64,000 nt of DNA from Hemerocallis citrina (taxonomy: Eukaryota; Streptophyta; Magnoliopsida; Asparagales; Asphodelaceae). Positions 23,330-32,556 of the stretch are shown piece after piece (within the stretch, counting starts at the first letter, position 1; every line of letters starts with the position of its first letter). Position numbers and translations under genes: made by a program. The stretch is taken from NCBI GenBank assembly GCA_017893485.1, contig CM030364.1, forward strand, positions 247,455,818-247,519,817, in the 5' to 3' direction. A model generated the notes under the pieces. The model worked only from the letters and a program-made list of their open reading frames with translations, ran no database searches and was not told the DNA's origin.

Positions 23330-24410
23330 CGGAGTGGGTTTTTCTATGTTTGAGGGTCGGTGCCAAGAGCACTCGGCAAGGTATGACGAGGTCCAAGAGG
23401 ATTTTTTTCTCGTTTGGGTGTCGGTGCCAAGAGCGCTCGGCAAGGTGTACCGAGGTCCGAGGGTGAGGACTTTTTCCGCATTTGGGTGTCGGTGCCAAGA
23501 GCGCTCGGCAAGGTGTGCCGAGGCCCAAGAGTGAGGATTTTTTCCCTCGTTTAGGCGTCGGTGCCATGAGCACTCGGCAAGGCGTGCCGAGGTCCAAGAG
23601 GATTTTTTTCTCGTTTGGGCGTCGATGCCAAGAGCGCTCGGCAAGGCGTGCCAAGGTCCAAGAGTGAGGATTTTTTCCTCGTTTGGGCGTCGGTGCCAAG
23701 AGCGCTCGGCAAGGCGTGCCGAGGTCCAAGAGTGAGGATTTTTTCCTCGTTTGGGCGTCGGTGCCAAGAGCGCTCGGCAAGGCGTGCCGAGGTCCAAGAG
23801 TGAGGATTTTTCCCTCGTTTGGGCGTCGGTGCCAAGAGCGCTCGGCAAGGCGTGCCGAGGTCCAAGAGTGAGGATTTTTCCCTCGTTTGGGCGTCGGTGC
23901 CAAGAGCGCTCGGCAAGGCATGCCAAGGTCCAAGAGGATTTTTTCTTCGTTTGGGCATCGGTGCCAAGAGGGCTCGGGCAAGGCGTGCCGAGGTCTAAGA
24001 GGATTTTTTCCTCATTTTGGCATCGGTGCCAAGAGCGCTCGGCAAGGCATGCCGTGGTCCAAGAGTGAGGATTTTTTTCCTCGTTTGGGCATCGGTGCCA
24101 AGAGCACTCGGTAAGGCCTGCTGAGGTCTAAGAGGATTTTTTCCTCGTTTGGGCATCGGTGCCAAGAGCGCTCGGCAGGGCGTGCCGGGTCTAAGAGTGA
24201 GGATTTTTCCCTCGTTTGGGCATCAGTGCTAAGAGCGCTCGGCAAGGCCTGCCGAGGTCTAAGAGAATTTTTTCCTCGTTTGGGCATCGGTGCCAAGAGC
24301 GCTCGGCAAGGCGTGCCGGGTCCAAGAGTGAGGATTTTTCCCTCGTTTGGGCGTCGGTGCCAAGAGCGATCGGCAAGGCATGCCGATGTCCAAGAGTGAG
24401 GATTTGATGG
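23330..24410. repeat. Tandem array, 68-bp (some 61-bp) unit, about 16 copies
   Basis: Each unit reads like TTTTTTCCTCGTTTGGGCGT, GGTGCCAAGAGCG, CTCGGCAAGGCGTGCCGAG, GTCCAAGAG(TGAGGA). CTCGGCA-aggcg-TGCCGAG is a 7-bp hairpin. Shorter units lack GTGAGGA. Long open frames on both strands here come from the repeat period and are not genes. Tat-lineage 3' regions are known to breed such satellites. Confidence 0.92.
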
Positions 24411-24767
24411 CCAGGAGATGACAGGCTGGCCTGATGACTTAACCTTCTGACGACTTTGACCGTTAGCCATTAATGCAACCGTACGACTTGGTGTGGTCAT
24501 TAATGTGACGGTACAGCTCTTTTTGTCGCTTGGTGTAAAATGGGCCTGACTGTTGATTTTCTTGAGGCCCATTATCCCAGTTCTGTGTGTCAAGCTCTAT
24601 AAGACTCCACCCCCCCTCATTTTTCACTTCTCCAAGTTTTTTACTCGGGTAGTGATTTTCTACTATCGAGAGCTCCCGGTGATCATCGACCGCTTTCCGG
24701 TGAATATTCCGACCGCAACTATCACTTCAAGGTAACTTATACTTAGTTTATTTTAAGTATATAAAAA
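24411..24767 (+). promoter_or_regulatory. Upstream region of the antisense gene in G1
   Basis: It holds repeats of TTAATGCAACCGTACG and TTAATGTGACGGTACAG, TATAAGACTCCACCCCCC (near 24,598) and a C/T-rich leader up to ATG 24768. G2 keeps the same layout (CTCTATAAAACTTCACCCCC near 50,281), so this is the likely promoter. Confidence 0.5.
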
Positions 24768-26841
24768 ATGTCACTTTCCCCTGTTTCGGAGCCCTCCCCC
24801 TCGGCTGGCGAAGCACCGTCTCCGGGTAAGAGAGCTCACATCGATAATGGCAAGAGGGTATCTGGTCGAGACACAATCGTGGAAGATCCGAAACGTATGG
24901 GGGAGTTCGGCAGATTGTCAGGGGTGCTAACAGGGCTCCATAGGGTTCGGGAGCTTCTAGAGGAGCACGCTGAGTGCATAGTTCATAGGAGGGGGCGAAC
25001 CTTTGAGGAGAATGCGGCAAGAGAGACCTTGGAGGCAGACAACACGGTTTCTATCCTCAATGAGGTGGACCTGGCAGCAATCTGGGATTGCTTCCAAATC
25101 CCGGAGCAGTATGAACTGATGCTGCCGGGCCCCGGGGTTAGGGCCAATTCACCAATGCCAGTAAACATGTGTTTCTGGCCGGTCGATGCCTTCATCGCCG
25201 GGGCACGGCTCCCTCTCCACCCGTTCATGATTTAGGTACTTAGGTGGTTTGGGGTCAGCCCCATTCAACTTATGTCGAACGCGTGGAGAGTCATCAATGG
25301 GTTCGTGCTCCTCTGCCAGACAGCCGAGGTCGAGCCGGAGTTGAAGGTGCTCCAGACGCTTTACCGACTCCACCAGTAGAACCGGTCTGAGTTCCGATAT
25401 TATTTGGTCCCGAGGCATGGCGCTCGGCTCGTCATCTGCCCCGACACCATAAAGCACTGGCGCGACAAGTACTTCATAGTGCGGAGTCACGAGGCATGGC
25501 CCATTCCTTCCGGCTGGGTGGAGGAGGTGACGAAGCGAGTGAGGGAGTCGCTAGTGCTCCATCCCAAGGAAGAAGATGCAGTTCGGGTTTTTCTCGACCG
25601 ACCCCAATTTGACTGGCAAAATCTGACCGAAGACGTTCTCTTCAGGGGAGGGCTCTACCGCGTAGATCCTAGTACGCGGCTTTATCTGTGTTTTCCTTTT
25701 GTCCTTTTTATTTTGCTTGATTATAACTTGAGTTTTAAACAATCTCTCTTGATGCAGAGACTATGGACTACGACGCGGTGCTAGCGCAAAGGGCCGCCCT
25801 CCGGAGCAAGGCGCCTAAGAAGTGCAAGAGGGTCGCAACCAAGCTGACCGCTCCGAAGGCTCAGAAGGTTGTCAGTGCCGCCGAAGAGGTGGAGGTGCCG
25901 GCAGTCGTGACCTCGAGCCGGGCTCCGGTTGCAACCTCGGCATCGGCCGAGGCAGGCGAGTTCCCGATTGCCACTGCGCTCGGGATGGAGGTGCCCCCAC
26001 TGACGATGGATGCCGAGGTACTGCTCACGGAGGAGCACAAGAAAATCTATGTTCCGGACTGGCAGGTTCAGAAATTCGATGGATTTCTCGGCGACTCGAC
26101 GTCGAGCATGCAGGCGGTGAAGCACCTGGTGACGCCAAAAGATCTAGCCACCATGGACGCCAGAAGCATGGGCGACGATGCCTTCGAGATCGCATGCTCG
26201 GCGGTAACTTGCATGTTGGATTTTCTAACTTCTTTTGTTTTTCTGTTGTTCGACCGCAGATAACCATCCACTTCGGTCATCTCATGGAGAAGATGACGGA
26301 GCTGGAGAAGGACCTCAAGAAGGAGGCCGATCGCGCTCGGGCTGAAAAAACTCGCCTCACCAATGAGCTCGACAAGTTGAAGGTCGAGGCGGAGGGAAAG
26401 GCGACAAGGCTCGAGTACCTCGAGGGCCTTGTCACGAAGCTCGAGGGCGATCTGCTTCGGCAGAGGGAGGAGTTGGCCAAGCAGCTGGCCGCGGCGGTGG
26501 AAGCCAAGGTTGCAGTGGTGAAGGAAGCCGAAGCGGCGACCATGGAGAAGGCGCAGGGCTTTCTTGCCGTCAACATGGCCAAGGCGTATGCCCAGGCCAT
26601 CGCGCAGGTGTCAGAGCGCTATCCCGAGGTTGATTGCTCCGGATGGCACCTTTTCCCCGGCCACGTCAACAGCTTCGACCCCGAGTCGGAGGGGGAAGAA
26701 GGGGATGATGAAGAGGACGCTGAGGTCGAGGTCGTCGACGAGGTCCAGGGGTCAGTGGTGACTCCACTGGCTATGTTGGCACCTTTGGGAGAGTCTGACC
26801 CCGTCCAAACTCGTCACCCCGGGAAAGAGGTCGTCCCCTGA
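24768..26841 (+). pseudogene. Antisense extra gene of G1, exons 1-3 (gypsy-type 'putative transposon' domain protein)
   Basis: Proposed exons are 24768-25671, 25758-26203 and 26260-26841, with GT-AG borders and matching phases; G2 keeps the same borders. Exon 1 encodes SGRDTIVEDPKRMG, then FQIPEQYELMLPGPGVRANSP, MCFWPVDAFIAGARLPLHPF and ICPDTIKHWRDKYF. This resembles the Pfam 'putative gypsy type transposon' family (from memory, Transposase_28) found in extra ORFs of Tat elements. Exon 3 is a coiled coil (EKDLKKEADRARAEKTRLTN) with an acidic tail. TAG codons at 25233 and 25377, absent in G2, break exon 1. Function is unknown. A polyadenylation-like TTTTTTGTAATGAATGAAAA follows at about 26,920. 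Confidence 0.75.
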
Positions 26842-27161
26842 CTTCTTCTTCTTTCTCTCTTTTGTTTTTATCCTTTGTACCTCTAAATGTATTGCCTAAT
26901 TGCACACTGGCCACCGCATTTTTTGTAATGAATGAAAATATAACATTTTAGGCTCGATCATGTGTTTCTTTCGGGAAAAGCTTTTACAAATATTTTCAAG
27001 AAATTTGGCTAAGTGTTCACGCTACTCCGCCCAAAGTTTCGGCTGTGTATAAACAAAAGATTAGTCTTTGCCGTGTACACGCTGCCTTGCTCTGGAGTTG
27101 GGTGTGAACCAAATTTGCCAATTTTTACTGAGCATATTTGTTGTTTGCCTCAAATTTTCAG
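26842..27161 (+). other. Intron or intergenic spacer within the antisense gene region of G1
   Basis: It is T-rich and non-coding, ending in TTTTCAG at 27155-27161. If AAAGAG|GTCGTC (near 26,830) is a donor, both sides are phase 0 and the next exon would belong to the same protein. Alternatively the first gene ends at the TGA (26839-26841) and a second begins here. Confidence 0.45.
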
Positions 27162-28082
27162 CTCGCCGAGGTGACCCAGCTCGTCGAACCCACCAATGCA
27201 TGGGAGGAACTACGTTCCGAGGTCGGTTTAGGGGCGACGAGGTTGTGTCTGACTAGGTGCCGAGAGCGCCTTTATGAAGTTGAGTTGGGGTTGCGCAGGG
27301 CTGAAAGTGAGCAAAATCATCTGCAACTGATTGTTGGTCGGCGAGACACCGAGATTCGGCGTCTAGAGGGCAGGCTTGCTGAGATAGCCCCCGTAGACGA
27401 GAATGATGGCTCGTCAACAGCTTTCAATCTTGGCCTGAGGCTTAAGTGCCTCCGACACTCGTTGTCGAAGATGACAACAGAGAGAGACGATCTGCTCACT
27501 GAGATTCACCACCTACAGATAGTGGAGGAAGAGTTCCTGGTGGAGGAAGGGGAATTGACTGCAGTGGTGGGCAAGTTAATGGCTGAACGCTACGAGCTAT
27601 CGGCGGAGGTCGACGCGTTGAAGAGGGCCACAGTAGACAAGAGTATCGAGGTTACTCAACTCCGCCGAATTATTGCCAGTAGTCCTGGTTTCGCGAGCTC
27701 CGCTGTGCACCCTCGCTTCGAGGTAGCCGTGAAGGACGATTCTCTGAAACAACGCATAGTCGAGCTGGAGGCGGAAGTCGCTCGCCTCAAACCTCATTCG
27801 GGACCAATCAATGTCAGAAGCACTTCGTGCACCCGCGAAGAAAGTGAGCGAGGTATCTCATTTTACGAGCTTGCAACCCGACCGCCTGTGGTTCGACAAA
27901 GTCCGAGCGATGCCCAAAGTGGTGTGGCTGTGTCGTCGAGCGGGGCTTCCGCTGGTGCGACTATCAGGAGTAGCGCCGAAGATACGTCCCAGTTCGCGAG
28001 ACTAGGGACGAGTTCCGAGGTTCGGTGCTGCCATCCACGGGTATCTTTAAAGCGGAATATCCCTGTGCCTAGGAGGCATTGA
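27162..28082 (+). CDS. Antisense extra gene of G1, final exon (coiled-coil protein)
   Basis: It is an open frame of about 306 codons that lacks an ATG at its start and follows a good acceptor, so it reads as a 3' exon. It begins LAEVTQLVEP. Two heptad-rich stretches follow: RERLYEVELGLRRAESEQNH with RRDTEIRRLEGRLAEI, and LSKMTTERDDLLTEIHHLQI through LSAEVDALKRATVDK. A serine-rich tail ends in a basic SLKRNIPVPRRH. The G2 copy (52843-53092 plus 59765-60435) is homologous throughout. The G1 frame is unbroken. I recognise no domain beyond coiled coil. Confidence 0.65.
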   Translation, partial: LAEVTQLVEPTNAWEELRSEVGLGATRLCLTRCRERLYEVELGLRRAESEQNHLQLIVGRRDTEIRRLEGRLAEIAPVDENDGSSTAFNLGLRLKCLRHSLSKMTTERDDLLTEIHHLQIVEEEFLVEEGELTAVVGKLMAERYELSAEVDALKRATVDKSIEVTQLRRIIASSPGFASSAVHPRFEVAVKDDSLKQRIVELEAEVARLKPHSGPINVRSTSCTREESERGISFYELATRPPVVRQSPSDAQSGVAVSSSGASAGATIRSSAEDTSQFARLGTSSEVRCCHPRVSLKRNIPVPRRH

Positions 28083-28375
28083 AGCTCTTCTTGTTTCCCC
28101 AGTGTCGTATTTTGTCCAAGTATTACGAGGTGACTTTGTAGTTTTGGCTTCTCAACACTTGTAATTCCATTGTAGAGAAAAGTATCGTGACCTGTAATTT
28201 TGTTGTAAAGCGGAGTACTGTTTGTACTGTCTTCTCGAATTTTGTGTATAAAGTGAGGCTTTTTCCCTTCTTGGACTTGTGTGTTTTGTTAGCCTTGTTG
28301 TTGTATTGCTTATAAAGGGCGGACTACTTTTAGTTGGCTTAAGAGCGAGGTACAGAGGTAGTGCCAAGCCACGCT
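28083..28375 (+). other. 3' flank of the antisense gene in G1
   Basis: It is T-rich, with TTGTATAAAGTGAGG-type sequence and TTGTAATTTTGTTGTAAAG. It resembles a plant 3' UTR and polyadenylation region. No coding. Confidence 0.4.
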
Positions 28376-29130
28376 TCAAACCTCTAACTCGCGAATTGTA
28401 AGAGAAGGCAGTTTCTTGTAGTGGAGAGCAGCCTTTTGAAGAATTACTTCAACTTTAGAGTAAGGATTTTTCCCTCGTTTGGGCGTCGGTGCTAAGAGCA
28501 TTCGGCAAGGTGTGCTGAGGTCCGAGGCTGAGGGTTTTTTCCTCGTTTGGGTGTCGGTGCCAAGAGCGCTCGATAAGGCGTGCCGAGGTCCAAGAGAGGA
28601 TTTTTCCCTTGTTTGGGCGTCAGTGCCAAGAGCGCTCGGCAAGGTGTGCCGAGGTCCAAGAGAGGATTTTTCCCTCGTTTGGGCGTACGGAGGTAGTGCC
28701 GAGCCACACTTCGAACCTCTAACTCGCGAATTGTAAGAGAAGACAGTTTCTTGTAGTGGAGAGCAACCTTTTGAAGAATTACTTCAACTTTAGAGTGAGG
28801 ATTTTTCCCTCGTTTGGGGGTCGGTGCCAAGATCGTTCGACAAGGTGTGCTGAGGTCCGAGGCTGAGGGTTTTTTCCTCGTTTGGGCGTCAGTGCCAAGA
28901 GCGCTCGGCAAGGCGTTCCGAGGTCCAAGAGAGGATTTTTCCCTTGTTTGGGTGTCGGTGCCAAGAGCGCTCGGCAAGGTGTGCCGAGGTCCAAGAGAGG
29001 ATTTTTCCCTCGTTTGGGCGTACGGAGGTAGTGCCGAGCCACAATTCGAACCTCTAACTCGCGAATTGTAAGAGAAGGCAGTTTCTTGTAGTGGACAGAA
29101 GCCTTTTGAAGAATTACTTCAACTTTAAAT
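28376..29130. repeat. Higher-order repeat of about 335 bp, 2+ copies, containing the 68-bp family
   Basis: A block with CCTCTAACTCGCGAATTGTA and GAATTACTTCAACTTTA recurs at about 28,380, 28,718 and 29,053. Units of the 61-68-bp hairpin repeat fill the space between. The array thus brackets the antisense gene on both sides. Confidence 0.85.
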
Positions 29131-29239
29131 GAACCATAGGAACCAAAGGTTAGCTCCTCCAAAGTATTCTTCTCCCATGTCTAGTCTAGTCGTAGAAACT
29201 TCGTTGGTTATCCAGCTAAGTTGTTCGGACCTCGAATGC

Positions 29240-29715
29240 GTCGTTTGAAATGAGTTTTAACGGTTATGGGAGCAGTTCCGAATGGAAAACCACTTCTAGC
29301 TCGCTTAAGAGCGAGCGTGCGAAGCGGAATCGTGCCAAGTTTTGGACTCCGAACACGTCGTTTGAGTGAGTTTCAACGGTTGTGGGAGCAGTTCCGAATG
29401 GCGAACCACTTCTAGCTCGCTTAAGAGCGAGCCTGCGAAGCGGAATTGTGCCAAGTTTTGGACTCCGAACACGTCGTTTGAGTGAGTTTCAACAGTTGTG
29501 GGAGCAGTTCCGAATGGCGAACCACTTCTAGCTCGCTTAAGAGCGAGCCTGCGAAGCGGAATCGTGCCAAGTTTTGGACTCCGAACACGTCGTTTGAGTG
29601 AGTTTCAACGGTTGTGGGAGCAGTTTCGAATGGCGAACCACTTCTAGCTCGCTTAAGAGCGAGCCTGCGAAGCAGAATCGAGCCAAGTTTTAGACTCCGA
29701 ACACGTCGTTTGAGT
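29240..29715. repeat. Tandem array, 116-bp unit, about 4 copies
   Basis: ACGTCGTTTGAG recurs at a spacing of 116 bp. Each unit contains GCTCGCT-taag-AGCGAGC, a 7-bp hairpin. G2 carries the same family at 61,490-62,190. Confidence 0.92.
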
Positions 29716-29905
29716 AAAAGCGATTAAAGGCCTTAAATAGAGAGATACAAATAATCACAAGGAAAATATGGGAGAAGTTCTTTATTGATAACTGCTAATC
29801 GGCTGCTTCTAAGTTGCAAGCCGTTATTACAATGAGAAAGTAATGAAGCAAATACAAATAAAATGATAGGAATGGCTCGACATTTAAAGGTACTCGGAGA
29901 GGCGT

Positions 29906-32556
29906 TCAAGCGCTCTCTTGGTACTTCAGTAAATGGTTGGCATTCCAAGTTCTGGGTATCTCTCTGCCTTCAAGTTCCTCTAGACGATACGCTTCGGGAC
30001 GGATTACCTTGGAAACTTTGTACGGTCCTTCCCAATTCGGAGCTAGCTTACTCTTTTGACTATGGAGCAAGATAGCTAGCTTTCTGAGGACCAAGTCCCC
30101 TTCCTTGAGATCTGTGGGACGAACCCTTTTGTTGTAGGCCTGCTCAATCCTCCTCCGATAATTTTGCTGGCGAATAGAAGCTCTTTCACGGAGCTCATCA
30201 ATCAGGTCCAAGTTTGTTCGGAGTTCTCTGGCATTCTGCTCTTCTTCATAGGCCATAAGGCGAGGAGATGGTAGACCGACTTCCAAGGGGATCACAGTCT
30301 CGGACCCATAGGTGAGATTGAACAGCGACTCTCCTGTGGGGGTCCGTTTCGTAGTGCAGTAGTTCCACAATACGTTGGGGAGCTATTCTGCCCATAAGCC
30401 TTTGGCCGACTTATCTAGCCTTTTCTTGATGCCGGAAAGAATCTGTCTGTTGGCATTCTCCACTTGACCATTGGATTGAGGATGGGAGACGGAGGAGAAA
30501 CGTTCCTGGATGCCGAGGTCTTCACATAAAGATAAAAAAGCTGCCCATGTAAACTGTATTCCGTTATCTGTTATGAGGACCCGAGGTACGCCGAATCTGC
30601 AGATCACATTTTTCCAGAAGAACTACAGCACTTTTTTTTCTGTAATCGTAGCCAATGGCTCGACCTCTATCCATTTAGAGAAGTAGTCGATCGCCACGAC
30701 TAGGAACTTGAGCTGACCCGGAGCTGGTGGAAATGGACCTAGCAAGTCCATCCCCCACATCGCGAAGGGAACCGGATTTGAGAGTGATGTGAGTTGTGCT
30801 TGGGGTAGATGGCGAATGTTGGAGAACTGTTGACAAGGGCTGCATCGCCCAACATGTTGCTCGGCGTCTCGGAGTAGGGTAGGCCAAAAATACTCATAGT
30901 TCAATACTTTCCTGGCGAGGGACCTCGACCCTGAATGGGCTCCACCTACACCTTCTTCTGGAGAGAGGCATCTCAAGTAGGGACTGCCATCTACTTGGGT
31001 GTAGGAGCATTTGTACAAGACTCCTTCAACAAGGGTGTACCGCTCCGCTCTCGTTCGAACTCGGCGAGCTTCTTTAGGGTCTCCGGGGAGGAGCCCATCC
31101 CTGAGGAATTCTATCAAAGGTTTCATCCAGTTATCCTGAAGTTGGATGGGCAGCAACTCCATCGAGTCGGGGGCTTCTTCTTCTATGATTTGTCTTAGGA
31201 GCACTTCAATCAGGACGGTCTGCTCGAGACCTTGAAGGGAGGAGGAGGCCAATTTGGAGAGGACATGTGCTTGGGAATTTTCTTCTCTAGGGATCCGCTG
31301 GATCAGCGCCTCTTCGAATGAAGCCATGAGACTTTGGACCTTGGCTAGGTACTTAGCCATTCGGTCATCTCGCGCTTCGTACTTCCCTAAGACTTGATTC
31401 ACCACCAGCTGCGAATCACTGAATATTCGGAGACGTTGTGCCCCTGCCTTGCGAGCCATACCGAGGCCGGCTATACGGGCTTCATACTCCGCTTTGTTGT
31501 TGGAGGCCTTAAAGTTGATGCGGAGGGAGTATTGGAGAATGAAGTCATCTGGGCCTGCCAGAATGATCCCGGCTCCGCTCCCTTTGATGCAAGAGGACCC
31601 GATGGGAGGCCCATTCGCTACTTAACTGACCTCTAGGGTGGTGCTTTCAACAATAAATTCAGCTAAGACTTGAGCCTTGATTGCGGTTCGAGTCTGGTAA
31701 GATATGTCATGCTGACTCAGCTCGATCGACCATTTCATCAGACGGCCTAAGGTCTTGGGTTTGTGTAGAACTTGCTTAAGCAGCTGGTCGGTTAGAACGA
31801 CCACCGAGTGGGATTGAAAATAAGGGCGAAGCTTCCTGGCTGCCATAACCAAGGCGTATGCTATCTTCTCCAATCTTGGATAGCGGAGCTCAGCTTCCCA
31901 AGTACCTTGCTCACGTAATAGATAGGCTTCTGAGCCTTGTCTTCCTTCCTCACTAGTACAGTGCTGAGGGTTTGCTCGGAGGCAGCTAGGTAGAGGTAGA
32001 GTGTTTCTCCGGGGATAGGCTTGCTGAAGAGAGGGGGATTGACCAGATAGGCCTTTAGCTGATCGAACGATTCTTGTTGTTGTTGGCCCCATTCGAAGCC
32101 CTTAGCCCCCCTGAGGGCCTTGAAGAAAGGAAGACACTTTTCTCCCGACTTGGATAGGAAGTGCCCTATGGCCACGAGGCGCCCCATGAGCTTCTGAACC
32201 TCTTTCACACTTGTAGGGAGTGCCATGTCCAGTATGGCTTCGATCTTCTCGGGGTTGGCCTCGATTCCTCTTTGGCTGACCATGAAGCCTAGGAACTTTC
32301 CCGACGAGACTCCGAACCCACACTTGTTTGGGTTGAGCCTCATATCATGCTTTCTCAACACATCGAATGCTTCTTAGAGATCGGTAACATGGTCGGCCCC
32401 ATGGATGCTTTTAACTAGCATATCATCAACATACACTTTCATGTTGTGGCCAATCTGATTCTGGAAGATCTTATTGACTAGGCGCTGGTAGGTGGCACCG
32501 GCATTTTTCAGCCCGAAGGGCATTACCCTGTAGTAATAAATCCCTTGATCGGTGAC
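29906..32556 (-). pseudogene. G1 pol, 3' part: RT end, RNase H, second RNase H, integrase
   Basis: Read on the minus strand from 32,556: YYYRVMPFG, then YVDDMLV (catalytic RT), NPNKCGFGV and FLGFMVSQRGIEANPEKI. The first RNase H region follows (YLAASEQTLSTVLVRKE, KPIYYVSKVL, VVLTDQ). Then comes a second, Tat-type RNase H (RIFSDSQLVVNQVLGKYEAR, IPREEN). The integrase shows CSPCQQ, GMDLLGP, ITDNGIQF and NGQVENANR (D, D, E), and a C-terminal WEGPYKVSKVIRPEAYRLE with no chromodomain. Several frame breaks: a stop after the RT (EAF preceded by a stop near 32,375) and shifts near 31,870, 31,620 and 30,615. S5 separates it from the N-terminal RT. Confidence 0.9.

Noticed and set aside
23330..24410. 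CRISPR-like look of regularly spaced repeats
   Set aside because: The units are contiguous, with no unique spacers, in a plant retrotransposon.
23100..24593. Long overlapping open frames on both strands, repeating RSWHRRPNE or GVGAKSARQG
   Set aside because: They follow the 61-68-bp repeat period of the array; frames shift with it and none resembles a protein family.
24748..25228. Minus-strand frames opposite the antisense gene of G1
   Set aside because: They are shadows; the plus-strand product is the one conserved with G2, with splice borders.
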